A stretch of DNA of 64,000 bases, taken from contig JAFFJZ010000009.1 in assembly GCA_018340375.1 (NCBI GenBank), positions 13,284,501-13,348,500 on the forward strand, read 5' to 3'. A program made the translations under genes and the position numbers. Position 1 is the first letter of the stretch. Each line of letters opens with the position of its first letter. Of the stretch, positions 23,620 through 35,126 are shown in pieces. Origin of the DNA: Gonatopus flavifemur. Lineage: Eukaryota; Arthropoda; Insecta; Hymenoptera; Dryinidae. The notes beneath the pieces are model-generated. The model was not told where the DNA came from, ran no database searches, and saw only the letters and a program-made list of their open reading frames with translations.

Positions 23620-23958
23620 TAACTTGCATGAAACTAAAAAATCATTTATAACAGCGTCAGAACAATATGTAATTGTGCAATTGATGATGTTCAATCACAA
23701 TAATGTTGCAGCAACAAAGGTAGAAAATATAAACATTGAAGCAGTACCAACTTCAAAAATTATAATTGCACAACACTTTTATGAAGTTATAGCTGTTGTT
23801 TTTCATCAGGGTAAAAATATTTCTGAAGATAATTTCACATGCATGTTACGAAGTAAAGGTACAAAGTGGATATTTATTCATGATCTGCAAGTTGAAGAGC
23901 GACATTGGCCACGCAATGCTGAAGACTCGTATATATATTTCTTTGAAAAGCAATAATT
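23620..23958 (+). pseudogene. Ubiquitin-specific-protease-like C-terminal fragment
   Basis: The frame reads ASEQYVIVQLMMFNHNN, then FYEVIAVVFHQGKNIS, FTCMLRSKGTKWIFIHD and a terminal SYIYFFEKQ stop. The order resembles the C-terminal half of the USP (peptidase C19) fold: a hydrophobic strand with a basic patch, Y-x-L-x-A-V-x-x-H-x-G, a GHY-T-C strand, W...D..V, then AYILFYEK. The catalytic histidine position (GHY) reads DNF, so the enzyme would be inactive. No N-terminal Cys box is present. It lies directly next to repeat copy B. It could be a captured host fragment or part of a transposon-encoded protease. The assignment rests on motif order only. Confidence 0.4.
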
Positions 23959-24320
23959 TCGCTTCATCATGAAATCAGAATTCAATTACTGTGATATTGT
24001 ACAGTTTTGAAGAATATAGAATACCTTTATAATACCATAACGAACCAAATATTTTTGAAAAATTTTGTCGAATGATTTCGATGGATATTCCACAAAATTC
24101 TGAAAAATGTCTCGTACAGTACTAAAAAGTGTCTTCAATCTGATATCTTGAAGGTATATCTTTTTGTTGCATGATAAATATTTGACATCTCTTTACCCAG
24201 ATAGCAAAAGTTCCGAAAACTAGATCCCATTGAATCCTTCTGGAACCACAAAATGAATCACTGAAATGTCAGTATGATGGAGTTCTTGGAGAATTCAAAT
24301 CGTCTTTTGTCATACTATAT

Positions 24321-24670
24321 ACACTGAGAAAAATGTGTTTCGTAGAACTAACAATAAGAGCATTGCTGACATTTTATTGTTGAATATACAATAATTCTTG
24401 TTCTTGTAGCAATATATAGTTGTCTTATTAACAATAAAATTGTCAATTCAGCAATTTTATTGCTGGTTGATATGTGACAATTCAGCATTGTCATATGTCA
24501 ACCTACAATAAAAATCGTAAAAATATGACCGTTAACATTGCTGAATTGACAATTCTATTGTTAACAAGACAACATGTATTGCTATAAGAACAAAAATTAT
24601 TGTATTTCCAACAATAAAATGCCAACAATTCTGTGATTGCTAGTTCTACGAAACACATTTTTCTCAGTGT
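24321..24670. mobile_element. CACTGAG palindromic MITE
   Basis: The ends ACACTGAGAAAAATGTGTTT and its complement extend into ~150-bp arms made of ACAATA/TATTGT words. It is inserted in the MITE at 24,195-24,926. Confidence 0.8.
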
Positions 24671-24672
24671 AC

Positions 24673-24792
24673 ACACGGAAGAAAAGATGATGTTGGATTC
24701 ACAATGTTTCGTTCGATCACCATAGAAACATTAGGGGTTTCTATGGTGATCAAACGAAATGTTGTAAATCCAACATCATCTTTTTTTCCGTG
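24673..24792. mobile_element. CACGGAAG hairpin MITE
   Basis: ACACGGAAGAAAAGATGATG and its complement (…CATCATCTTTTTTTCCGTG) form ~55-bp arms around a CTATGGTGATC stem. It lies two bases from the preceding MITE. Confidence 0.75.
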
Positions 24793-24926
24793 CAGTACAA
24801 TATACAGTATGACAAAAGGCGATTTGAATTCTCCAAGGACTCTATTCTGCTGACATTTCAGTAGTTCGTTTTGTGGTCACGAAAGAATTCAATGAGATCT
24901 AATTTTTGGAACTCTTGCTATCTGCT

Positions 24927-26008
24927 ACTTTTCACAATGATTCAAAAGAGTGACCGAAAAATGTTTGCTGGAAAGCTATTTTTAGCTTCATGTTAAACAG
25001 TACAAATTCTATCTTGCAAAAAAAATTTCTGTTGGATACCTTGAATATATTGTACGCAAGTTTCCTCTGTCTATAAGATCTATGTTGTTTCGATTTTCTT
25101 ACAATGATTTCTTGAAAACACTGGAAATTTCCGCACGAGACTTGTTCAGCACAATATCGTGGGCTGTTTTGAGTGGCGTGAGCTCCTTTGAGCGCCAACT
25201 TATCAGTCAAGGGAAATTTAGTTTCCGGAATTCTTCACACGTATATTTGTTCATGGGAATTCGCTTTTCTTCCCTTCTTTTAGTCATTCTTCAATTCGAT
25301 AATCTATTGCCGTCCAATGATGAGATGACTGATGGAAATCCAAGTGGATTTTCATATCACATAAGTTATCTGAGGACATTTCCTTCATTCCTACGATCGC
25401 CATAAACTCGACAGGGGTATTTCATTTTTATTTGGGTTCAGTTGGAAGCATATTCAGAAAAAGAAGTGAAATCCTCAAAGAAAACTCCAAAAAAATAAAA
25501 AAATAACGCCAAGTACATGAAAATCCCAAAAACAAAGAATGAAAAAACCTAAAAACACATTCTAAAGGAAAATTTCACTGCATTCAGAATTTCGAGGGGA
25601 TATGGAAGGATATGCTTCATTTGAAAAAAAGAAGATATGAAATCAATATGAGCGACCAAGTACATTGGTTATCCAGAGCATATGTGAAAGATTTTTGGTA
25701 TATTGTAACTTCAGTTTGTTTAAACTGTATTGAAGGTAATTTATGATTTTCAAAAAAGCATTATTGTATTAAAAAAATGAATAGAACAAGCGTATCGTTC
25801 TGCTCGTATATATAGATACCAAAAAGTGAAAAAAAGTAGAATTCCACAAAACATACAAATGTCTCACAAAAACCCCTAAAAACTCCAACACGGTAAAAAA
25901 TAACGTCAAATCCCAAAAACCATACAAACGTTTTACAATAACGCTTGAAAAAAAATCCTTGAAAAAAATACTTCACTCTTTCCGGAAGATTACTTGATAT
26001 AAGAAATA
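24927..26008. other. No supported gene; A-rich stretch
   Basis: The ORFs at 24,932-25,405 show no family features. 25,430-25,980 is A-rich low-complexity sequence with recurrent AAAACCCTAAAAAC-like words. Confidence 0.4.
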
Positions 26009-26252
26009 TACCATTAAAAAAAAAGATGTGAAAGGCAACCCTGTTTCGGAATTCGCATCAACCAGTAACACTTGGCGTGGCCGAAGAAGATTTTATGGAA
26101 TTATATCATCTAAATTTCTTGTTTAATGTTCTATAGAAATTCATTTGTATATAATAAAGGCTAAAAACTTCTACCATCGGCCACGCCAAGTGTTGCTGGT
26201 TGATGCGAATTCCGGAACAGGGTTGCCTTTCACATCTTTTTCTTTAATGGTA
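26009..26252. mobile_element. MITE with ~76-bp inverted arms
   Basis: TACCATTAAAAAAAAAGATG…CACTTGGCGTGGCCGA is mirrored by TCGGCCACGCCAAGTG…TCTTTAATGGTA with few mismatches. No ORF. Confidence 0.8.
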
Positions 26253-26259
26253 TATTATA

Positions 26260-26480
26260 TCGACAGCAAGCAAGTTTGCTGAAATAAACGCCAATGATAT
26301 TTTCAACGAATCAAGCTCCGCAAGACCAGCGAAGGACTGATAATTATAACGAATCAATACGTAAAAACAGCGAATTAGTTCGTTAATCCAGCGCATTGGT
26401 TCGTTAATACAGCGAATTTCTATTCAATCCACTTAGCGAAGACGGATGCATTCAGATAGCGAGATCTTTTTTCTCCGTGT
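26260..26480. mobile_element. Right part of the split CACGGAG MITE
   Basis: Holds repeated CAGCGAATT, GTTCGTTAATCCAGCG and similar words and ends TCTTTTTTCTCCGTGT, the complement of the left end at 22,896. Confidence 0.5.
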
Positions 26481-26603
26481 AATGAACCAAAATTGTCCCC
26501 CTTGGACACAATACACCGTAAAAAATTCATGTGAATAAACGATTCAAACTGCATACAATATATTTTGAATCAAAAAAAGAAATTATATCATTAGAGTGGA
26601 TAA

Positions 26604-27386
26604 TTATTCTTGATTTTTAGGTTTTCTAATTGATATTTTCGACAATAAGCTTTCAAAAAATTTTACACCTTTTGGACTCAAATATTTTAATAAAGTTTGT
26701 AAATCTTCCATCTTCTCTGCACTTATGCCAGTTGGAGCAGCTGGTGGTGATTTGCATAATGCATGTAAACTCACTGAAGATTTGATGATATGAATTTTTG
26801 GTTCTCCGTTGTAACTTTGGAATATATTGATTTGACCGTTAGGAAAATATTGAATCCGTACTGCTTTGCTGATTTGCAGATTCTTAATATCTTCGACATT
26901 TTCCTGTAACAGAACCTCATAATCTCGGACTGGGCAATCTACTTCTCTGACAATTTTAAATGGTGGATTTCTTGCACTTCCTATGAGATCAATGTAGTCT
27001 TCATCCGTTTCGATAGTTTCAAGTTGTTTCTTTTTTTTGCCATATACTCCAAAATTCCGATCGCAAGAGCAGTATGAATGTCCACGAACTGGATACACAT
27101 GTTCAAATTCAAGTTACAATTCTTGAGCCAACGATGATAAGAAAGAGACGAGGAAACGGTTTTTATTCTGACCCCCGCAACCATCCGAAAATAAATAAAT
27201 TTTATTGTAATAATTGAGCTCCAATTCTTTCTTCATTGCATGTAAGATAAAATTGCACACGGTATTACCACCTCTCTCAAAATTTCCTTCTAAAAAAAAG
27301 AACATGTAACTTCTGCCATGTTCACCGAAGACATGCACGTTGAAAACGTGTAGCCAAAGCAATCTCTTGTAAAACTGATCTGATAC
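26604..27386 (-). pseudogene. Orphan SDGCGGQNKN protein, C-terminal part
   Basis: Downstream half of a gene cut by the BEL element. It opens at the BEL junction with QFYKRLLWLHVFNVHVF, then FSDGCGGQNKNRF, then RGHSYCSCDRNFG, and ends KPKNQE before the stop at 26,604. An in-frame TAA at 27,114-27,116 (after SLAQEL) breaks it. I recognise the conserved SD-CGGQN and GHS...D..FG blocks as those of a large uncharacterised family abundant in insect genomes; I know no established function. The acidic residues here, with FDFGQN in the other half, could form a D-D-D/E nuclease site (inference). Its position between inverted 1.1-kb repeats suggests a transposon gene. Confidence 0.7.
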
Positions 27387-28223
27387 TGTTCACGCCTGAG
27401 GAACGTCTACTCGTTGCGCCACTGCCGTGCGAAATCTCGGACCAAGTGTCTCTTTCAGGTGACCGAAGGAAGGGGACAATCTTCCTCCCGAGGAACGAGA
27501 TCGTTGCCCCCCTCTCTAATTAGAAGGTCCGATTACATCAGAGAGTACAGACGTACTCTGGTATACTCCATATTTCACACGTGTTCGAACGCGATTTCAA
27601 CTCTGTAAAAGTCGAATTCTGAGTCGTTCGGTCGTGCACTTCGCTAAACTCGTCTTTTCGTTTTAAAACGAACTCCAAGTTTCAGTAGTGGATTCCTGTG
27701 CGGATGAACATTTTCTGTGTCCACATCCCCTTCGCTGAAGTCGTCGGTCATCTTCTTTCGTCAACCCCACATCGCTGAATCTACGACTCCGAGGTGGCCA
27801 CCGCATATCGTCGAAGAGTGAGTTTGGTATTAAAGTATGTTGCCTTGGCCAGACAAATTTGTTAATTATATTTCAATGCTTTCTATCTTTCGTCATTATC
27901 CTTCGGTAGTCGTCGATAGGACAACATTTCGATCGACGTTATTTCGATCAACGTCCGAGTTATTAAACTCTTTACTAGATGTAGAAATATATTGATTTTC
28001 GGAGAGAATTATATAGATATTTTATACAAATTGGTGTTCTATCTTTCAGATTCCTACACTACACGAAATTCCCTCTCAATAATCGATTGAGTCCTCCGCG
28101 TGAATACAGTCCATTTCTCTCTTTCCTAGTTTCCTTTGTTCCTTTGGTTTAGCATTTTATAACAATTTCGATTCTCCATAAATTTCAATTTTTCTCTAAA
28201 ATTTTCCCTGAAGTTTTTGAACA
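27387..28223 (+). repeat. BEL/Pao 5' LTR
   Basis: Begins TGTTCACGCCTGAGG and ends TTTTTGAACA. Repeated at 34,303-35,126 with scattered substitutions and small indels. The short ORF at 27,414 is inside the LTR and recurs in the other LTR; it is not a gene. Confidence 0.93.
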
Positions 28224-28241
28224 TGGTCCTTCGAGCCGGAT
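28224..28241 (+). promoter_or_regulatory. Primer binding site, tRNA-Tyr type
   Basis: TGGTCCTTCGAGCCGGAT starts directly after the 5' LTR. It is complementary over 18 bases to the 3' end of animal tRNA-Tyr plus CCA, as I recall that sequence (…ATCCGGCTCGAAGGACCA). Confidence 0.8.
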
Positions 28242-29216
28242 CCGCCGGCTCGTAGTTTGATTTCTATTGATTATCCCTCGTGGAATTTCGTGGAGTTCAG
28301 GGAGATTCATTACATTCATTAAATTGAATTTCGATACATTATCTCATACTATTATCAAGTGAAAAACTCATTGTTTAAATTCTTACTCGTGGAGATAATG
28401 TTCAAGTAGATTCATCTAAAGTAAGAAACCTCGCATACGCTACCAATTTTACACATGCGAACAATAGAAGTCTCTTTCTTTCGTTGTCGCTCGATTTGTA
28501 TAGAATTTGATCGATCTTATTGATTTCAAGGTGAAAAGATCTCCCGGGTATTAGCGATCGACAGTTCGGTGAGTCATCACCATCATAGTCTACGCGACAA
28601 CGATTTACACATATACGTACATGTGAGAAATAAGCTCAAAACAAAATACACGAAAGAAAGATTCTTCATATAAAATCGATTTATGTGTTTGAAAAGAATT
28701 TACATTGTTGGAAACGCCGAATATCGTTGTATTTCAGTCTTCGATTTGAATTCGATTTATAAGCGAATTATTCCGTATACGATTTGCTTTCATCATTCTT
28801 GAACGAAGAGATATTAATCGAATAATAATTCATCCCAATAATTCCATTATCGATCAAACGAAATTACGTTAAATGTTGCGCGATAACTCGAAATTTGAAA
28901 CTCGAAGACTGAAAACCACACATGTGATTGGATAAAATTTTTTCAGGACTCTTCGTCATTTATAACGCTGTAAACTACAACGAGATTCATTCAAATATTA
29001 TTAATTTCTATTTTTCTTTTCAACTCGTTCTCAAAACTATCAAATACTGAAGAATATATTAATCAAATCATCGTAAGAATTCCCAAGATACGAAAATTCG
29101 ATTATTTCTCTGAACTTGCTTGTTATTCGAGAATCTTGTTCAACTATTCAGTCAATTCCTTGCGAGTGAATAGTTGGACTTCAACGAGATTTGGCCGATT
29201 AATCGTAGTTGCCACC
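28242..29216 (+). other. BEL/Pao untranslated leader
   Basis: About 975 bp between the primer site and the gag ATG without a conserved ORF. This is the position of the packaging and translation-control region in LTR elements. No specific signal recognised. Confidence 0.5.
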
Positions 29217-30557
29217 ATGTCGAGACCTTCGAAGGAAGAGATTGAGAGTAGGATTCTCGTGCAAGCAAGAGGGCTTTTGTATCAACGTCTACAAATTACT
29301 TATGACATGATCGAGAGGCTTCCAGAAAAGGGAGAGATTCCCAAAATGCGAGCGAACAAAGCGCGAGACGACTTGTCGGAATTCGAAACCATTCAAAGAA
29401 CTTCATCAGGGTTGAACGTGGTGCTTTCCAAGGAATCTCAGATTGACCTAGAAGGGGCTACCAAGTCGTTTGAGGAATTATATTTCATAATTTAAGCGAA
29501 GCTTACTTCTCTCGAAGCCCCTCGACCTGCACCGCCAGCTGAAACCGGAAGCGCTCCGGCAGCTCCTGTGGCAGGGAATTCGATGAGAGCGAAACTAACG
29601 CCGATTCAAATTCCTAAAGGAGAATTAGATAAATTCCCAGCGTTTCGCTCGCTTTTCGACTCGCTCGTTCATAATTCGGATTTGCCCGATATTCAGAAAT
29701 TTGCGTTCCTAAAGACCTCGCTCGAATATCCCGCGCTATATGTACTGGATCATTTTGAATTCACAGCGGAAAATTATACAGACGCGTATGACAAGTTGGT
29801 TGCTCGATACACGGACAAACGTTTTGTGGGAACACATATTTTGGATAGGCTCTTACAATTCAAACCCATGACCTCCGGATCGGCGCACAATCTGAGACAT
29901 TTCTCGGACACCTTCTGTGTTCAATATAAATCCTCAAAGTCTCTGGGAATAGGAGATCTTGCGGATTTCATCATCACTGCAATAGCTCTCAAAGCGATCG
30001 ATTCCGAGACTAAACGCGAATTCGAAATTGCCTACAAAAACAAGCCGTTTCCCACCTTCGACGATATCGATACCTTCATAGAAGAAAGAAGTAAAGTGGC
30101 TTCTTTAGTGCATCGATCTAATAAAACGATAAACTCCCCTTCCCATTCTCACAACAAGGGGTTTGCGAATCGACATTCCAAAGCACCGGACCACTCGGTC
30201 ACAAAATCCTTCATGGCTAAATCACAAGCCGTTTCTCCTCCTAATTCCATGAACGTCGCCCATAAGGGAGAGTACTCCGTAAATTGTCCAGTCTGCCAAT
30301 TGGACCACCGAATATACCTGTGTCCAGATTTCCTAACGATATCATTGGACAATCGAAGTGACACTATAAATCGTTTGGAGATGTGTTTCGGCTGTTTAGG
30401 CACACACCCTCGTGCACATTGTAAAAGTCAATCTCGATGTAGAAAATGCAATAGTCGCTCACATCACACGTTTTTGCATGTGGACAGCCCTCCTCAGCAA
30501 CCAGTATCAAGCCCGAAACTAGCCGAATGCAAAGTAATGCGACCGTTTCCTCGGTAG
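29217..30557 (+). pseudogene. BEL/Pao gag (one nonsense codon)
   Basis: The ATG at 29,217 has a strong context (GCCACCATG) and opens MSRPSKEEIESRI. The frame runs through an N-terminal helical segment to an in-frame TAA at 29,493-29,495, then continues in the same frame with a Pro/Ala-rich linker into the DUF1759-type capsid region (KFPAFRSLFDSLVHN…). Near the end are cysteine-rich knuckles (CPVCQLDH, CFGCLGTHPRAHC, CRKCNSRSHH) that would bind RNA. The frame ends at 30,557, with a frame change before protease. Apart from the stop it is well preserved. Confidence 0.88.
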
Positions 30558-30631
30558 AAATCCCTACAAGCATCAACGTGTTGAATTGCAGAACTCGACA
30601 ATCTCCTAGGATGATCAAAAAACCCTTGTGA

Positions 30632-33600
30632 ATCTTAAGAACTGCTAGAGGACGTATTCTAACCGCGAATGGAGAGTGGGTCCCTTGTAGGATAGTAATC
30701 GATCCCGCGAGCGAGTCCTCCTCTATCACTGAAGACCTTGCGCAAAGTCTTGAATTAAAGAGACAGCCTTTTCCACTGGATATTGTCGGAGTCGGGGACT
30801 CTCGAGTTTCCAACCATCGAGGATGTATACGCTGTAAAATTGCCCCTATTCATGATTCTCATCCCACATTGAACCTCGAAGCAATCGTTCTACGATCGAT
30901 CTCAAGCTACCTCCCGAAAGTTCCTCTACCGCCTCACATTCGCACCCGTTTTCAGCATTTGCAATTAGCAGATCCTGAATTTGATAAACCTGGACGAATC
31001 GATTTACTCGTAGGGGTCCAACATTTTTCCGATATTCTCGGCGACTCCATCAACCATATACCAGGAAAGCCAGCAGCTCTGCAAAGCGTATTCGGCTTCA
31101 TTATCTTGGGGAAGGTACCCACACTGACGGGAAATCCCACCGTTCTCTCTTTTCTCGCACATTCCCCTCCTATCGATACGCTTCTGCAGAGATTTTGGGA
31201 GATCGAGGAAATCCACTCTCCAATACCCGAAGACCCCCGAAATGAAGAGTGCGAGAAGCTCTTCGTCAACACGACTCAACGAGACGCTTCGGGTAAATTT
31301 GAGGTTTCTTTACCCTTCCGAGAGGGTCGATTCCCAGAGAACCTGGGATCTACCCGTTCCATTGCTCAAAAACGACTGATCAGTTTGGAACGCCGACTAC
31401 AACGGAACCACGCCTTGCGGGATTCCTACAATTCCAATCTACAGGATTACGTCACACAAGGTCATATGCGTCGAGCCCCTCAACTTTCCGAATACGTCAT
31501 GACCCATCACGCTGTGATCCGAGACAGCACGAGCACCAAGGTGCGAGTCGTGTTCAACGCTAGTGAGAAAAGCGATACCACCCTTTCGTTGAATGATTGT
31601 CTCATGACGGGACCCAAATTACAGGCGGATATCACCGACATTCTTCTGGAGTTTCGAATATATCCCATTAGCCTGTCGGCGGATATCACTCAGATGTTCC
31701 GTTGTATACGAGTGAATCCAAAGGACTCTCGTTCCACGCATCTCTTCTGGCGAACAGATTCTTCTTCCCCGATACATGAGTGGGAAATTACCACCTTGCC
31801 CTTCGGCCTCACCTGCAGCCCGTATCTCGCCCAGCGAGTGATTCGACAGCTTGTGATGGACGAAGGAAAACTCTTCCCCTCAGCTTCGGAAGCCCTGATG
31901 GAGAACATATATGTCGACGACATCGTATGTTCCGTTCCCTCAGAAGAAGATGCGATATCGTTGTACAAAGAACTGGACGAATTGCTTAGGTTAGGTGGGT
32001 TTAAACTCCACAAAGTTTCTAGTAATGGTCCTTTAGTTTTGAGACAAGTTCCGACACCTAAGCGCGAAAGCTTGGTTTCATTCGACAAGGCTGAATATGT
32101 CAAGTTGTTGGGACTCAATTGGGACCCCACATTAGACGTATTCTGCTACGTGGTCCAGACTGAGTCGTTGGTCGCCACCAAGCACGGTATTCTCTCCCAG
32201 GTGGCCCGAATTTTGGATGTCATGGGGTATCTTGCTCCGATTACTTTCTGGATCAAATATTTCATTCAGAGGCTTTGGATACTCGGAGTTGATTGGGACG
32301 ACGGACTACCATTGGAATACACTCAAGCTTGGCAGAAATTCCATCCCGAGCTGGAAATCGTGGCCAAAATTCAAATACCTCGTTCGTTACAGATTGCTCC
32401 GCAAGGCAATTACCTAATAGTTGGGTTCAGCGATGCCAGTGAGGAGGGCTACGCCGCTTGTTTATATCTAGTAGATGCGACCAACGAATCTGATCCGAAA
32501 ATCGATCTGTTGAAAGCTAAAAGTAAAGTGGCGCCACTTAAATCTCTGACAATTCCACGCTTGGAATTGGGAGGAGCCACTTTATTATCTAGTCTTGTCA
32601 ACACTATCGTTGAGTTGCTCCAGTATCTTCCCTCTTATCAAGTATTTTGTTTTACGGACAGCTCGGTAGTCCTAGCGTGGCTCCGCACACCACCCCACCA
32701 ATTGAAAACGTTTGTTGCAAATCGCGTGACACGTATTCTAGAAGTGATTCCCCCTGATTCTTGGGTTCATGTGAAAGGAACTATGAATCCCGCGGATTGC
32801 GCCTCCCGTGGGTTGAACCCACACTCCTTGTTGAATACTCAGTTGTGGTGGAAGGGACCGGAGTTCCTTAACTTGCCTCTAGCAGAGTGGCCAATCACCC
32901 GCGACATCAGAGTGGAAACCATCCCTGAGCTAAAACCCCATATCGTTTCATTCCTTGCTCCGGGAGACCCTTCTTCTCCTCCGTACAATATCTTCGAAAC
33001 ACTCTTGAATAAAACCTCGTCTCTCCCCTGGAGTATTCGAATTCTCAGTTATGTCCGCAGACGCGGAAAAACACCCCCTTGTGATACCGAAGAAAAGCAA
33101 TTTGGCGGAATTACTATGTACGTACTATCACAAGATTACCTTACATGGCGGCCCTCAACTCATTCAATCGTTAGTGCAACGCAAATTATGGATTCCGGGC
33201 ATCCGATCCCTACTCAGAAGCATACTCTTCAAGTGTCTCACGTGCTATCGTTTTAGGGCAACTCCTGTGCAACCTTTCATGTCAGATTTGCCTAGTGTAC
33301 GGTTTCAAACCGTTCGCGCGTTCCTTAATACAGGTCTCGACTTGGCTGGTCCTTACATGGTGAAAGAGTCAAAGCGTCGTAACGCTCGTAGTAATAAGAG
33401 TTGGATTGTGATCTTTATTTGTCTAAGCACACGCGCCGTACACGTGGACATCGTGGAGGATATCTCCACGCCAACGTTTCTTGCAGCTCTGGACCGTTTC
33501 GTCGCCCGAAGAGGACTCCCTTCTCAAATCCTCAGCGATAGGGGTACAAATTCTGTTGGAGCTGCCCGACAATTGAAAGAACTCGTCGATGCCTTACGGA

Positions 33601-34271
33601 ATGAGGAACCGCAAATTCAACACTATTGTGAAGAGTGGAATATTAAATGGCGCTTCAATCCACCGGCCGCTCCTCATTTCGGAGGATCTTGGGAAGCAGC
33701 AGTGAAGAGTATGAAGTATCATCCTCAACGAGTCATGGGTAATCTCGTCCTTACGCTTCCCGAATTCTTGACCTTGCTGGCCAAGGTGGAAGCCATATTA
33801 AACTCCAGACCGTTGTGCCCATTATCCAGCAGCCCTCACGACGGATTCGATTATTTGACACCCAGCCATTTTCTCGTAGGAGCTCCCGTCTTACTCAGTC
33901 GCCCGAAACCGGACTTCCTCTCCGAACCGATTTCCTATAACGCAAGATGGAATCTCCTTTCCCGATGCGTGCAGGACTTGTGGAACCGCTGGTCAAAGGA
34001 ATATCTGCACAGACTAATGCAAAGAACGAAATGGAATCACCGAACCACGAAAGTTTCACCTGGAGAGATGGTTCTGATAATAGACAAGGCGCTGCCGCGA
34101 AATCTTTGGAGTTTGGGACGGATACGCGAGGTCTTCACCGGACAGGATGGAATCGCACGAGTCGCCAGCCTACTTACATCCACAGGGACTATCACACGGC
34201 CGCTTACTAAAGTCTGTCGTCTTCCTATAGAAACCGAAGTCCAGAATCCAACAGAATCGATCCAAGATTAG
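30632..34271 (+). pseudogene. BEL/Pao pol: protease, RT, RNase H, integrase (frameshifted)
   Basis: Protease comes first (about 30,640-30,800), with IDPASESSS where aspartic proteases have D-S/T-G or BEL DPGSE, so the glycine is altered. RT follows, with SADITQMFRCI, LPFGLTCSPY and the catalytic NIYVDDIV near 31,905-31,925. RNase H has GFSDASEEGYAA, RLELGGA and FTDSSVVLAW. Around 33,050-33,110 the frame shifts; integrase continues in the next frame to 34,271 with an HHCC zinc motif (YHKITLHGG…CLTC) and the D-D-E residues in DLAGPY, LSDRGTN and GGSWEAAVK. A TGA at 30,629 precedes the protease, and the gag-pol junction is disrupted. Not functional as one polyprotein. Confidence 0.9.
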
Positions 34272-34288
34272 GATTCAAAAATATTCAT

Positions 34289-34302
34289 TTTGGTGGGGGG
34301 TA
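34289..34302 (+). promoter_or_regulatory. Polypurine tract region
   Basis: TTTGGTGGGGGGTA directly precedes the 3' LTR, the usual site of plus-strand priming in LTR elements. Confidence 0.7.
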
Positions 34303-35126
34303 TGTTCACGCCTGAGGAACGTCTACTCGTTGCGCCACTGCCGTGCGAAATCTCGGACCAAGTGTCTCTTCCAGGTGACCAAAGGGAGGGGACAATCTTC
34401 CTCCCGAGTAACGAGATCGTTGCCCCCCTCTCTAATTAGAAGGTCCGATTACATCAGAGAGTACAGACGTACTCTGATATACTCCATATTTCACACGTGT
34501 TCAAACGCGATTTCAACTCTGTGAAAGTGAATTCTAAGTCGTTCGGTCGTGCACTTCGCTAAACTCGTCTCTTCGTTTTAAAACGAACTCCAAGTTTCAG
34601 TAGTGGATGAACATTTTCTGTCTCTACATCCCCTTCGCTGAAGTCGTCGGTCATCTTCTTTCGTCAACCCCACATCGCTGAATCTACGACTTCGAGGTGG
34701 CCACCGCATATCGTCGGAGAGTGAGTGTGGTATGAAAGTATGTTGCCTTGGCCAGACAAATTTGTTACTTATATTTCAATGCTTTCTATCTTTCGTCATT
34801 ATCCTTCGGTAGTCGTCGATAGGACAACATTTCGATCGACGTTATTTCGATCAACGTCCGAGTTATTGAACTCTTTACTAGATGTAGGAATACATTGATT
34901 TTCGGAGAGAATTATATAGATATTTTATACAAATTGGTGTTCTATCTTTCAGATTCCTACACTACACGAAATTCCCTCTCAATAATCGATTGAGTCCTCC
35001 GCGTGAATACAGTCCATTTCTCTCTTTCCTAGTTTCCTTCGTTTCTTTGATTTAGCATTTTATAACAATTTCGATTTTCCATAAATTTCAATTTTTCTTT
35101 AAAATTTTCTCTGAGGTTTTTGAACA
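34303..35126 (+). repeat. BEL/Pao 3' LTR
   Basis: Second copy of the LTR, starting TGTTCACGCCTGAGG and ending TTTTTGAACA, followed by GACAC, the imperfect partner of GATAC at the left flank. Confidence 0.93.

Larger units (their letters stand above)
24195..24926. mobile_element. MITE with CCCAGATAGCAAAAGTTCC ends, invaded centrally
   Basis: Arms of about 125 bp: the left starts ACCCAGATAGCAAAAGTTCC and the right ends GGAACTCTTGCTATCTG. The arm interiors also mirror (GGAGAATTCAAATCG/CGATTTGAATTCTCC). Two further palindromic MITEs occupy the centre. Confidence 0.7.
27387..35126 (+). mobile_element. BEL/Pao LTR retrotransposon, 7.7 kb, complete ends
   Basis: Two LTRs in direct orientation (837 and 824 bp, TGTTCACG…TTTTTGAACA), a tRNA-Tyr-type primer site, gag, then protease, RT, RNase H and integrase in the BEL/Pao order, and a G-rich polypurine tract. 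The 5-bp flanks are GATAC and GACAC, a target duplication with one mismatch. It is inserted in the minus-strand orphan gene. LTR differences (including a 13-bp indel) and several breaks in gag and pol indicate an old, inactive copy. Confidence 0.93.

Noticed and set aside
27414..34524. 64-aa ORF present twice (27,414 and 34,330)
   Set aside because: It lies in both LTRs of the BEL element and duplicates with them.
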